From Odontesthes bonariensis (taxonomy: Eukaryota; Chordata; Actinopteri; Atheriniformes; Atherinopsidae), in the NCBI RefSeq assembly GCF_027942865.1, contig NC_134521.1, positions 1,009,001-1,073,000 on the forward strand: 64,000 nt of DNA. The letters run 5' to 3'. Each line of letters begins with the position of its first letter. The first letter of the stretch is position 1. The notes beneath the pieces are model-generated. The model saw nothing but the letters and a program-made list of their open reading frames with translations. It had not been told where the DNA came from and did not search any database. Below, one piece after another: positions 23,249 to 34,399 of this stretch. A program made the position numbers and the translations under genes.

Positions 23249-24274
23249 TTAGTTATAGTCACGTAAATAGGCAGGAGGCTGCCTGTGCTGTCTGAAAGGA
23301 TAACGACGTGGCAGGGGTGCTGGTTCTGCAGCGACACCGTCGTCTTCATCCAGGTCCAGGTCTGAATCAAGGAGCGGCAGTGGATCCTGCAGTGCACTGG
23401 GTTGGATCTTCTTGAAGAATGAACTGTTTCTGGTGATGGTGTATCCGTTCCGTCCTGCAGTCACCATTGGGCCTTTCACTTGTGTGACTGTGAGTGTCTC
23501 TTTGCTGTAAGGTGTGGTGAGCTTGTTTTTCTTCAGTTGACGGCATAGCACGACGTCGCCTGGCTTGATGTTGGATGGCGTGGCATGTCGTCGAACGTCG
23601 GAATGAGCTTTCATCTTGGCCTTTGCCTTGGTGTCTTTCTGGCGTACATCACTGTCAGCATGAATGGTTACAGGACTGGCTGATGGTATTTTAATGTTCA
23701 TTTTTCTCTGAAAGATCAGTTCAGCAGGTGGTCTTCCTGTTGTGCTATGAGGTGTTGCTCTGTACTCACGTAGGAAGATGTTCAGCTGCTGCTTCCAGGA
23801 AGTTCCAAGCATTTGTGCAATCCGCACTGTTTTCCCGATGGTCCGCATGAACCTTTCAGCAGTCCCATTTGCTTGTGGCCACAGAGGTGTTATTTTTCTA
23901 TGTTTGAATCCCATGTAGCTGGCAAACTGAGAAAACTGTGTGCCGTTGAATGGAGGTCCATTGTCAGTCTTGACAACTTGTGGAATGCCGAACATGGAGA
24001 AGACAGCATCCAGACGGGGTATCACTGCATTTGCTGAGATGCAGCGAAGGACCTCAACAATGGGGTATCTTGTGTAGTCATCGACAACGACTAACAGGTA
24101 CTCTCCTGATGGGAGCGGTCCATAGAAATCTGCACTGACAGAGCGCCATGGTGCTTCAGGCAACTCAGTCATTCTGAGAGGCTCAGTCTTGGTGACAGGG
24201 GTGTTGACCTGACAGGCTAGGCAGTTTCGGATGAGAGCCTCGGCCTGTTGATCAATGTTGGGAAACCACACTTT
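23249..24274 (-). CDS. Gypsy integrase region
   Basis: A 340-residue open frame covering most of the integrase. CLAC at the start is the second half of the zinc-binding HHCC motif; the HESH half lies just upstream, before the stop. The catalytic core shows the D,D,E triad in SADFYGP, KTDNGPPF and NGTAERFMR. The C-terminal part has a basic GDVVLCR segment and no chromodomain that I can see. The TGA at 24272-24274 cuts it off from the upstream pol frame. Products resembling K02A2.6-type polyproteins have this layout, which suggests but does not prove that lineage. Confidence 0.85.
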   Translation of the reverse strand, partial: KVWFPNIDQQAEALIRNCLACQVNTPVTKTEPLRMTELPEAPWRSVSADFYGPLPSGEYLLVVVDDYTRYPIVEVLRCISANAVIPRLDAVFSMFGIPQVVKTDNGPPFNGTQFSQFASYMGFKHRKITPLWPQANGTAERFMRTIGKTVRIAQMLGTSWKQQLNIFLREYRATPHSTTGRPPAELIFQRKMNIKIPSASPVTIHADSDVRQKDTKAKAKMKAHSDVRRHATPSNIKPGDVVLCRQLKKNKLTTPYSKETLTVTQVKGPMVTAGRNGYTITRNSSFFKKIQPSALQDPLPLLDSDLDLDEDDGVAAEPAPLPRRYPFRQHRQPPAYLRDYN

Positions 24275-25460
24275 TCAACGGAGGAGCACTTTGGTCTTGG
24301 CTATGCCCTGATGGCTTTCATGGGCAAGCGCTAATACTCGCTGCTGTAAAGATAGTGGTATGACAATTCTACAGCCTCGGAGTATGATATCTTCATCTGC
24401 AGACAGTGTGAGTTCTCCGCTAGCATGTCTGAATTGTTGTAACACAGCTGCATTTGGCATTTCACTTGTGATGGTGTGCCAGGTGTTGTTCTTGATGCAT
24501 TTACTGACCTGTTGCAGAGTGGTGTCCTTTAATGTTTCAGCTTTAATCTCTTCCAGCGTCATCGCCTTCGGAGTCGCCTGGAGTGAGATGAAGTTCACGT
24601 ATTCCTCTGCAACTTTGCAGGCTCTTGTCTCGGATGTCTGTGTTGGCCTTGGGTGCCTGGAGATATAGTCAGCTGGGTTGTCAGCTCCTTTTCTGTAGAC
24701 AACACGGTAATTGTAGGGCTGCAGCCGGAGACCCCATCGCTCTATTCGGGCAGGTGGCTTTGATCTTGGGTTATTCCAGATTAGCTCGAGCGGCTTGTGG
24801 TCAGTGACCAGGGTGAACGGGTGCCCATAGATGTAAAGGTGAAAGTGCTCGCAGCTCCATACAATTGCCAGGGCTTCACGTTCAGTCTGTGAGTATCTTC
24901 TCTCAACGTCAGTGAGCGCGCGGCTGGCATACGCTATGACGTGTGTCTCTCCCTTTTCTTTCTGAGTGAGAATGGCACCCAGTCCCACAGGACTTGCATC
25001 AACTATCAGTTCCGTCTCCTTCTTCGGGTCGAAGTATGACATGGTGGTATTGCTCGTCAGTCCCTCTTTGAGAAGTTCGAGTGCAGCTGACTGCTCCTCA
25101 CCCCAGCGCCAGGGCGTGCCTTTCTTGGTGAGCTCCCTGAGGGGTGCAGTGATGGTAGAAAAATCTTTGATAAACCGGGAACAATAATTGGCCATGCCTA
25201 GTAGGCTTCGGATTTCGGCCGGGTCTTTGGGTGCAGAGGCCTGGTGAATGGCCGCCACCTTCTGTGGATCTGCTGAGATGCCGTCGGCTGAGAAGACAAA
25301 GCCAAAAAAATCAAGTCGTTGCTTGTTGAATTCGCATTTGTTGCGGTTGAGTGTCAGACCACGCTCCTTCAGTCTTGACACCGCCGTCAGGGCGTCGTCA
25401 TGTGCTTTTTGAGAGGCACCAAAGACGATGATATAAGTCACTGAGGTTCTTGACACCTTG
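24275..25460 (-). pseudogene. Gypsy reverse transcriptase C-terminal part and RNase H
   Basis: From the frameshift onward the frame carries the end of the reverse transcriptase (KCEFNKQRLDFFGFVFSADG and the LLGMANYCSRFI thumb region). RNase H follows with its acidic residues in LIVDASPVGLGA, QTEREALAIVWS and LVTDHKPLEL, and then the H2 zinc part of integrase (LAHESHQGIAKTK). It is out of frame with the upstream part and lacks the first half of the polymerase, so no functional enzyme can be read. It ends at an in-frame TGA. Confidence 0.85.
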
Positions 25461-26950
25461 GATGCCGTGCAGAGCCTGACATATGGCATTTTGGAAAACT
25501 TCAGCAGCCGATGATATGCCAAAGTTCAAACGCTTGTATCTTCTGAGCCCCAGGTGAGTAGTGAAGGTGGTGATGTAACGGCTATCTGGATGTAGCTCAA
25601 CCTGGTGGTATCCTGCATTCAAATCCAACTTGGAGAACACCCTCGCCCCGTTGAGCTCATGGATCACATCATCCATCGTTGGCGTGAGATGTCGTTCTCG
25701 CTGTATGGCCACGTTCGCTTGGCGCATGTCAACACAAATTCTGACTTTATCAGGGTCTTTTGGTTTCGGGGGCGTCACTATCGGAGACACCCAGGGTGTT
25801 GGTCCTGTGATCTCCTCAATGATGTTGTCATCTTCTAGCTTTTGTAGCTCAGCTTCAACCTTTTGCCGGATGTGGAATGGCACTCGTCGATGTGGTTGGC
25901 ACGTTGATTGCACATCAGGATCAATGTGAAGCTTCACCTGGAAGTCTTTGAGCTTGCCTAATCCAGTGAACAGCTCCGGATGACTGTCGACAAGTTGTTC
26001 TGCTACACTTGGTCCGGTGAGGTTGACAGCGTTGATGATCTGAATCAGTCCGAGTGCTTTGGCTGTGTCACAGCTGAGAAGTGAATGTCCATTCCCTTTC
26101 AGCACATAAAACGTTGCTTCTGTGCTTTTGCCCTTGGCCTGGGTGCAGCATGTGAATACACCAGTGATGGGCAGAGCAGTCTTGGAGCCATAAGCAAATA
26201 TTTTGATCTCAGCTGGACTGAGCTTTGGAGCAGGCTTTAGAGTTTTGACTACTGTCTCACTGATTATGTTGACAGAAGCTCCAGAGTCAATCAGGACTTT
26301 TATCTTGACACCATTTATCGTGACATGTGTCTGTGGATGTTTTGAGCAGACCTCAGTTTTGACCATAAATGCATATTCATCACTGCTAGATGAACCTTTG
26401 TGTGTGCCGCACTCTGAGCACGACGCAGTTACTTGGTTTACCTTCCTGGTGCTCACCTGCTTTCTCTCAGCATAGTCCATTTTCTTGCTTTCATGTGTTT
26501 GTCTTTGCCGGGACCTGCACACCTTGGCGAAATGATTGGGTTTCCCACAGGCCTTACAGTCCTTTCCTTTAGCTGGGCAGTCTGCTCGATGAGGATACAT
26601 TCCACCACAATTCCTGCATTTTGTGCTTGTTTTATTTTTATCTCTGCGCTGATATTCATTTCGTGCTTTGTTTTTGTGTTCCAGCATGTTAACTGCTGTG
26701 ACTGTTCCTTTCTCTATGCCCTCTGCTTGCTTTGTCCTCCCATACTCTAACAGCTTGTCTAATTCCGTTTTAGGTTCTCGGAGCGCCCTCCTGCGGAGCC
26801 TTTGCGACGTGCAGCTCTGGATTAGCTGTGCTTTGATCTCACCGTCGACATGGGCGAATTCACAGTCTTTGGCTAGAGACCTCAGTTTTGTGTGATAAGT
26901 GTCTATGGACTCGCCGGGCAACTGCATTGCTTTTCTGAATTTGTACACAA
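25440..26950 (-). pseudogene. Gypsy gag C-terminal part, protease and reverse transcriptase N-terminal part
   Basis: One frame runs without a stop from gag into pol, so the element would have made a single Gag-Pol polyprotein. In order it holds the capsid end, two zinc knuckles (C..C.....H...C and C..C....H....C, about residues 111-144), the aspartic protease motif LIDSGAS near 26290, and the reverse transcriptase start with FSKLDLNAGYHQVELHP. The frame shifts at about 25445, exactly at the position of the catalytic double-aspartate motif, which is lost. Confidence 0.85.
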
Positions 26951-27232
26951 GATACTGAGTGTTTTCATTGGTGTGAAGTAGCCATTTAACTTCGTTTTTG
27001 TCCCTTCATAATCATCCTCTTCCTCAGCGAGGGTATTATAAATGTCATGCACTCGTTCCCCGGCTAAGTGCAGAAGCAGTGCCCTTTTCCTAGCATCATT
27101 CACAATGTTCATTGCTACGAGAAAGTTTTCGAAGCGTTGCATCCACTTACTCCATCTCGTGCCTGAAGAGCTTGGATCTGTCTCCGTATCAAACGGTTGA
27201 AGAGAGTGGCTTGCCAAAGCTGAATTAAACAT
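26951..27232 (-). pseudogene. Gypsy gag N-terminal part
   Basis: The frame starts MFNSALASHSLQPFDTETD and continues with WSKWMQRFENFLVAMNI and LLHLAGERVHDIYNTL, the usual retrotransposon capsid start. A single-base frameshift close to the YFTP codons (about 26960-26970) moves the rest of gag into the frame of the next entry. The ATG lies about 170 bp inside the 5' LTR boundary, which fits a short leader. Confidence 0.8.
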
Positions 27233-27391
27233 TTTGCTTAGCTTCAGTAGTCAGGCATTTGCTGCACTAGCTGGCTAGTTGTTTTCAGGGACGTTAGCAC
27301 TCACGCTTCCAAGTTCCAATGCTCTGGTTTTTTCTCCTCTCCAGAGTTAGACGAAAGCGTTGTCCGTCCTCCCCTTTGTTTTCCGTTTTGA

Positions 27392-27404
27392 ATCCTCGTC
27401 GCCA
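27392..27404 (-). other. Primer-binding site, tRNA-Ser type
   Basis: On + the bases ATCCTCGTCGCCA lie one base inside the 5' LTR. That is the 3' end expected of a mature vertebrate tRNA-Ser(GCT) with its CCA tail, as I recall it, so the element strand would pair with it. The match is 13 bases. Confidence 0.65.
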
Positions 27405-27405
27405 C

Positions 27406-27583
27406 TGTAATGACTGCAGCTTCCACAGGCATTAATATGTTGAATAACTCAGACTGACACGTTACTGGAGTTCGCTGGTATCTTTACTCGCACAATGTGT
27501 ATTACAGGTGTATATCCCGTGATCCCTTGTTCTGATCTGCCTACGTCATGTACGCCCTCACGCTCTGTGTGGTGGTCATCACA
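27406..27583 (-). repeat. 5' LTR of the Gypsy element
   Basis: 178 bp, same ends as the 3' LTR. Differences seen against it: C for T near the TGCAG start, G for A in CAATGTGTATT, and G for T in GTGGTGGTCA. Confidence 0.95.
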
Positions 27584-27587
27584 CCTA

Positions 27588-27696
27588 CCAGCTTGTCTTG
27601 AGAAGATATCTGTCCATTTGCACATTTGGCTGCCACCTCCTGTCTTTTTTTGAGCTTAGCCCTCTCTGTTCCAGCTGGCCTCTTTCTACCCTCCAT
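27588..27696 (-). pseudogene. Possible hAT-type transposase N-terminus, interrupted
   Basis: The minus strand from 27696 reads MEGRKRPAGTERAKLKKRQE and a further 16 residues up to the Gypsy target duplication. A basic start of this kind is common in hAT-type (ZMYM/DUF4371-like) transposases of fish. The Gypsy element sits in the codons just after; beyond it the frame stops within two codons. Only 36-38 residues are visible, so the family call is weak. Confidence 0.3.
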
Positions 27697-27699
27697 CAC

Positions 27700-30600
27700 T
27701 GACCGCTCTGTTCCGCGCCATTGTTATTTAAAAGACGAGCCATGGGCCAAACCATCTGAAACATTTGGGAGGAGAGAATTCCCTACATGGTAGAACCTAT
27801 TTAATCTGCTGTGATGGTGAATTTATGCAGACTACAGTTGAATTGATATTAATGCAAGAATAAGATAAGTGACAAAAATTAGTTACAACTATTTTCCCCA
27901 TGGGCCAAGCAGCCCAGGTCGATGGTTTGGGCCGGGATAGGTCCCGGATAATACCATTGCCAAACCGGCATTGGAAATAAGTTATTAGTAAGCTGATTTG
28001 ACGCTTTGTTTCAGCTCCTGTGAGGTCTACAGCAGGACTATTTTCAGCCTTTAAAGTCAGTGATCCCTCTGCACAGTAAGAAAGGGAACCGATCAGGAGC
28101 AACGATCTGTTAAATTGAAGTCTTAAAATCCGCTGCGCAGCACTTTGTCTGATCTGCTGAACGGCTTCAGGCTCCTGCCGTCTGAGCAGAAAGTATCGAC
28201 GAATGAAGTCGAGCTGGAAATGAGTTTCATCAGCCAGCTGGGTCTTCCTCCTCCTCCTCCTCTTCCTCCTCTGAGCACTGAAGCAGGGCCTCGTGTTCTG
28301 CTCCATCACATAATTACCCCTCATCTTTTCTGCACTGATGTTCTGTAAATCATCATAAAACAGGGGGTCTGAATGGAAACCAGAGTGGGTTTCTGAGTCC
28401 TGATGAAGCTGGGGGGATCAGACGCTCTGAGGAGGAGACAGATGTTCCAGATGCTGAGCCCACTGAGCTGCTGTCCCTCTAACTAACTGATGATCTCTGA
28501 GAACAGAAACCAACAGAGGAACAGCAGCTCAGAATCAGGATGGCTGTGTTTAAAACCGCCTACTACTCCTACTAACTTTAACTTTTTTTAAGTTCCAGCC
28601 AACTCCAGCTTTTTATTACCTTCATTAAGTCTGCATTTCAGATCATTATATACAACAAAAACATCAAAAAATGTGAAAATCGCCTTTTTTTCCAGCAGCA
28701 AGGGGTTAAGGTTACGGAGGGGGGGACACGATAACAAAAAATAAATAAAGCTATAAACTCTGCAGATATATGCTTTTTAAAATCCCCACCTGCATTTATT
28801 CTATCAATACCAGACACACACAGAGAATAAATCGGCCTTTTTTCTGGACAGTGTTCTTTGGATGGACAGGGCATTTCTCAGGGGGGCAGGACTTTTCCTG
28901 AGGGGGCATCTCAAACTGTTTCCTTATAAAGGGTAAAGTGTGAAATCTGATTTTTTTTCTTCTATCTGGCAGCGCTGAGCGGCATGGCCACGCTCACCCG
29001 TCTCCCTTGTTTTGGTTTTATGTTGTCTGTCTGGATGGGTTGTGCTGGAACTTCTTGGAGTTTCCCCCTCGGGGGATTAATAAAGTATTTTTGACTTTTA
29101 AATTGAATTGAAAAAGATCAGAAGGTGGAACGGCTTTGTTCATAGTTGTGTTCATGAGCTCAGAAAAGGATCCAAAAGGAGAAAAATAAGATAAAAACAT
29201 GTGGAAATGTGTTCAGAATCCTGTGATGTCATCAGTGATGTCACCACAGGTGATTAAATCATAAACTGTGGGTCAGACTTTGTCTGTCGGCTCGTTGTTT
29301 CTTTTAAAAAGGAGCTTAAAGGGTTAAATGCTCTCTGAGGATCCAGAGTTAGTTTGGGGGTCAGTGAACGCAGGTGAAAGCTTGATTAAGCAGCTGCACC
29401 TCCTCCTCTTCATGCTGCTGTCGGTGTTTAAAGCTTCATTTCTTTGAGTGACTCAGAGGAGGAAACGGCACGTTTCTGCAGCTCGTGGCCGACCGGAGGA
29501 CGGCAGAAGAAGAAGAGCCTCAGCAGGGCAGACGCTGCTATGAGAGGATGGAGGCGTCCTCCACCCTCAGGGCAGCAGCTCCTCTCATTAACAGCTGCAG
29601 CCTCCTGCTCTCAGGCCTCATTAACATAACGCAGGTAGCATCAGTCTGTCAGCTGGAGGCCGATGGGAGCTGCACGGGAGGCAACAGGTGGAGTGCAGTC
29701 ATTATTAATGTGTGAAGCCGATCCGTTTGGACCAAAAGTCAAGTCTTTCATTGTCAGATGCACAGAACAACAGGTGGACTGGGCACTGAAAGTCTCCGCA
29801 CAGCAGCTACCATAACAGGACAGAAGTACTCTAACAAAGAGAGTACCAATAAATAGGCAATGTGGATACTACAATATACATTTTAACGCTAATTACAAGA
29901 GCTGTACTGAACATATAATACACATGATAGCCTATGCTAACCTAAGACCTTTACTAACTGTGAGGGACCGAGCCGGTCAAACATGAGGACACAGAAATGA
30001 TTTTCAAGAAAGAATGGGTTTATTTCCCAAAAAATAACAAAACTTTAAACAATAGTTTACAGGGCCCTTAAAAAGAGTCGAATAAGGAAACTAAATTCAA
30101 AGACAAAAATGAAGATTTTAACATAACCTGAGGCTAACGGTTCAAAACAAACAAAACTGACCTGACACACTAGAAACTAAGGGGACTTAAATGTTGGCTG
30201 ATCAGACCATGACACACTGAGGAAGAAGGGAAGAGAAACATCAACACAAATTTAACTAACAACAACTCAAAAGTAAACAGTTTGTGTTTTTTTAACTTCA
30301 CATATTCACATGTCCTCATATAGTACAAATTTAAGGAAAATAAATTATTTTAATGTGGGCTATCTCTTATAGAGAAATAAATATTGAAAGATCTTAGATG
30401 CACAAGATAAAACAAATGGATAATAAATAATAAAACACAAGGAGAACAGAAAAGGTAAGTCCATTCTAAACCGTTACAGGGGGGTTAGGACAGGTTTAGA
30501 TTAGCTGTGAGTATAATTTATCTGCATGGCAATTATTTATTTCAGACATTTTTTTAACAAGGATAATTTTTCAATGTAAGCCATGAAGGCGGAGATTTAT

Positions 30601-31980
30601 AATATTTAGTAATGATGAGGTTATTTACCAATAACTCTGTTTTTTTTTTATCTTTGAGGATTAACCCTACGTGGATGTTTTAGGAAAAGACCAGAAATCC
30701 GTGTTTATGGAGCTGGACGATGATAAGTCATGGAGAGATTTCCACACATTTTGGACAGTCTCACATTCATAAAATAGCTGTTCTGTTTTTTCCAGATTAT
30801 TTTGCAATTTTTAAAAAAATATTTTATATATATAATTTTTATTTGATACATTTCTATATATTTTTATTAAAAAAAAATGTTTTTGTTTCTACAACAAATT
30901 TAAATCTTTTTAAAAATTCATTTGAGGGATAGATGTTATTTATATTTTTTAAATGAACTTCTTTACATTTTGGGGGAATTTGTAGGTATTTTGTCCAAAG
31001 TTGATTTTTCAGATTTGTTATAATCTCTAAGAATGAATGAGCTTCTTGTTATACCTGGGTATAAGGTGTTTACTGAATACTGTCTTAAAAAATTATTGTT
31101 ACATTTTTCACTTACCAGGTCCAAATCATCTAACTTTATTTTATGTAAATTTGGAGTTTAAATGTTTTCCATTTCCAATTTAAAAGAAGATGTTGATGAA
31201 ATTTGGATCTTTTTTTTTGTTTTTTTCACATACTAATAGATAATCAAAACCTCCAACTTTGTTAAAAACAAGAGAAGGTGGCGAGAACCACATCTCACCA
31301 TCATTTCTTCAGAAAGAACGAAGCCGTTTAATCTTAAATATTCCTCATAATCCTTCATCAAACCTCCGTCTTTGATCCAGACTCATGTCTGCTGTGTTTC
31401 CAGAAAAGAAGGGGGAAAAACTACAAACAGATGCATGATGGGAGCTCACAGTTTCTCATGTTGTGTAAACACATGAAGGGTTTTGATTTCCAGCAGCAGG
31501 AATTCTGATTAAAGAGGAATGTGGCAAGAAATGAAGTTTTAGAGATGAGAGGCCGAGAATACACGACCTCTGACCCCTGGTGTTTCCGCTGTGAGAGGGG
31601 GGGGGGGGGGGGGGGTCCAGCAGAACTCACATGATGCAGGTGGTTTTAATGTTGTGGCTGGTAGTGAATGAAGGATTGAATTGCTCTTTATTCGTATAGG
31701 AACACAAAGTAAAATGAGTTCTGATCTGATGCTGTGATCTGCTTCGTTATCAGATTATCTCGTGTTTTCAGCAGCTTCGTCTCCCAGAGAAACGATCAAA
31801 CCGCGGATGAGGCAGTTCAATCAGGGTTACCGTGGCGACGCCACGCTTCCATCTTCCACTCTGTGGAACGATCCTCAGTTCCCACATTTCTGTCTGATTA
31901 ACCGACTGCGCCCCCTGTTGGTCAACACCAGGAACTGCATTTCTGTCCAGGTGGATGGAGGCAGCAGAGAGACTGATGTT
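27700..31980. other. No gene found; scattered retroelement tails
   Basis: I see no conserved coding frame on either strand. Short retroelement-type 3' ends appear around 29040-29085 (TTTCCCCCTCGGGGGATTAA before an AATAAAG-like tail) and 29735-29900. A 19-G run lies at 31597-31615, and 30780-31250 is very AT-rich. Confidence 0.4.
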
Positions 31981-31993
31981 CGTCATGTAGGAC

Positions 31994-32335
31994 TTAAAGG
32001 GACAGTTCGCCTCTTCTGACATGAAGCTGTGTAACATCCCATATCAGCAGCATCATTTCTGAACATCTTCTTACCCCCTGCTGCGTCCTGTGAGCAGAGT
32101 TCCAGCCTCGTTTTGGTGTTGATGAAGGTAGTCCGGCTAGTTGGCTGGGGTTTAAAAAATAAAGCCTTTTGCTTCTCAGAACAATATGCGTTCAACAGAG
32201 TAATACATTTGCATCACAAAATGGTTCTCCAGGAAAAAGTCAGACCTCACAATCGCTTGGCCCTATTTTCTCTCCCTTCGTATCACTTACTTAAAACCAA
32301 AGGCGGAGTTTGGCTCAGCTGCAGGGATTCCTAAA
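31994..32335. mobile_element. Possible fish interspersed repeat, partial
   Basis: It begins TTAAAGGGACAGTTCGCCTC, a start typical of short fish inverted-repeat elements, but I find no matching right end. Assigned from general familiarity only. Confidence 0.3.
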
Positions 32336-32984
32336 GCTGTTAATGGACTTTCCTTTGACACATACGAACACACCTTTATGTCTGCTGGGCGGCTTGTTTA
32401 CCTGCTCTGTTACTAACGTTCCTTCAGGAGTTAATCCTGCTGATCCAATACTGTGTCATTCCATGAATGTTTCGACTAAACTTCACAAACTATTAAAACC
32501 TTCTCCGTACACACAGTCGTATTCTTCCCCCTGGAATAAACCAGTGATTCAATTAAGGTAGCAAAGTATATTTCTGGCATTCAGAATTTGGCTGATTTGA
32601 TTGTAATAATTCACTCAGATCTTATCAGGAACTCACTACGCAGTTCAATTTACAACATTAGGCCCATTTTTGGAGGTATTTATGTTTAGAGAAGTGGTTT
32701 AGGGTGTGCGGTTAAGCAAATATCTGTAGATGACGAGCTTTATTTGTGTTTTTTAAGTGTTCATATAATGAAAATGTACCAGTTATGGGGCACCTTCATC
32801 CATGCCTGTCCACTGGTCCCGCCTTTTTGGAGAGAGATGATCGAAACATACCGCTAACCCTAACCCCTGAATCGGTTTATCTCAGCCTTCTGGGGGGAGG
32901 TCATGTTTGCCAAAGGTCTCTAAACCTGCATTAGCCCTCACAGGCCTTATCACACTTTGTTTGCTCTGTGGCTGGCTTGGCCTA

Positions 32985-33624
32985 GGCTGTGTTCGAAACC
33001 GCATACTTCTCATACTACTCCTACGAACCTTTTGAGTTAGTATGCGAGTTTGAGTAAGCGAGAAGTTCCCGGATGCATCCTAGATTCTCCGAAATGTTGG
33101 GTATGCATCATGAGGTTACTACTCGTACTCAAACTACCCAAGATGCAACGTAACGTGACGTCGCCGATCGTCATTTCCTGTCAAAACGGCAGTTTCAAGC
33201 TAGCTACAACGAGGGTAGGTTCACTTCCTGTTTTCAAAACAAAAGCACCAATTGTATGGTAATGGCTTTCCCTATGATAAAAGGCAACGGGTATTTTATT
33301 TTGTGAAAATAACCGGAAGTGCGTTAGCTCACTGCGGCTAGCTTTAGTAGCGCCGAATTTGTGGGAACAAAATTGTAAACAGCTGGTATTTTGTCAGGTT
33401 TTCAACACGTTGGGGATCTAAACAACTACTTTCTCACCTGAAAATGTTTCAAATGTTGCTAAAGTTTACAGAGTTTAGAGCTTAAGAGAAATCAGCTTCA
33501 GGCCGGCTGATTTCAGCTCGGGCAGGAGCGAAATGCATTGTGGGTAAACGCTCTGCATACTGTCTGATCGATGAATATGTAGTATGTAGTATGTAGTATG
33601 TAGTAGGCGGTTTCGAACACAGCC
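32985..33624. mobile_element. Inverted-repeat DNA element, 640 bp
   Basis: The ends GGCTGTGTTCGAAACCG and CGGTTTCGAACACAGCC are perfect 17-bp inverted repeats. Inside them are CATACTTCTCATACTACTCC-like tracts on the left and four ATGTAGT units on the right. No transposase is present; the target duplication is unclear. Confidence 0.75.
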
Positions 33625-33639
33625 CTGGTGTTACGCTGC

Positions 33640-34165
33640 TTGTTGTCCCCTCTTTCCTGTGATCTCAGCTCCCAGCTGGTCCAGGCAGATGGTTCCTGGT
33701 TCTGGTTCTGATGGAGGTTTCTTCTGTTCAAAGGGAGTTTTTTCTCCCCACTGTCGCCTCGTGCAGCTCAGGACGGGGGATTGGATCAGAGAGTTTCAGT
33801 TAATCTGCCGGTTTCCTTAGCGGGGAAACTGTTTTTAATGGTTCAAGATTCAAGATTCAAAGGTTTATTGTCATATGTGCAGTTAGAAACGTGTTTCCCT
33901 GTACAATGAAATTCTTTGCTTTGCTGCCCGCACTGGATGTCCAAATATAATAAAAGATAAGATAAAATAAGTGTGCAACAACAATATTATAACAGGGTAT
34001 TCTTAAATAAAATAGAAATATAACCTGGTTCTGTATGAACTGGACTCATTTGATTTGATTCAGTTGGGTTTGTAATTGGATTAAGTTGGACTGAATCTTT
34101 GAAGTGCCCTGAGATTAAATTAGTTGTAATTTGGCGCCTTGTAAATAAAACAGAATAAATCGATC
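33640..34165 (+). mobile_element. L2-like 3' UTR fragment with nested insertion
   Basis: GATGGAGGTTTCTTCTGTTC plus GGGAGTTTTTTCTCCCCACT is the usual fish L2-type 3' region, and 34090-34165 carries its TTTGAAGTGCCCTGAGAT tail. Between them 33841-34020 is a separate repeat starting TTCAAGATTCAAGATTCAAA. A related tail lies at 37885-38060. Confidence 0.55.
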
Positions 34166-34320
34166 ACAGCCTACAGCACCACCTGCTGGCCCAACTACAC
34201 CCGTTTATTAACTACAAACCAGCTGATGGAGACAAATCTGAGGAACATTTTGTGTCGTTTGACCCAGACTTGTTGAGGTTCTTTGTTCTCTGACTTCTTG
34301 TTTGGTAACAGAAGTCTGAC

Positions 34321-34328
34321 TATAAATA
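34321..34328 (+). promoter_or_regulatory. TATA box of the upstream TIM gene
   Basis: TATAAATA lies 72 bp before the start codon at 34400, leaving room for transcription to start near 34350. An earlier ATG at 34360 opens an overlapping out-of-frame upstream frame that ends at the exon 1 splice donor, which could lower translation. Confidence 0.5.
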
Positions 34329-34399
34329 TCCGAGCGGAGGGAAAAGGGAAGTAAGAGCAATGAGTCGTCCGTCTGTCCGTCTGCTGGAGCGCCAACAAC

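Larger units (their letters stand above)
22788..27583 (-). mobile_element. Ty3/Gypsy LTR retrotransposon, full length but disabled
   Basis: A complete element of 4796 bp with two 178-bp LTRs and a 5-bp target duplication CCTAC (22783-22787 and 27584-27588). On the minus strand the order is LTR, primer site, gag, protease, reverse transcriptase, RNase H, integrase, LTR. Integrase after RNase H is the Ty3/Gypsy order. There is no envelope gene and no chromodomain is evident. Three lesions break the reading frame: a frameshift in gag, a frameshift at the reverse transcriptase active site and a stop before integrase. The LTRs differ at only three positions that I can see, so insertion is fairly recent. 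Confidence 0.95.

Noticed and set aside
27797-28324. 175-codon minus-strand frame
   Set aside because: Low-complexity Arg/Lys start and no recognisable fold; no splice or promoter support.
31597-31615. 19-G run as a regulatory quadruplex
   Set aside because: A simple homopolymer with no nearby gene; length may also be an assembly uncertainty.
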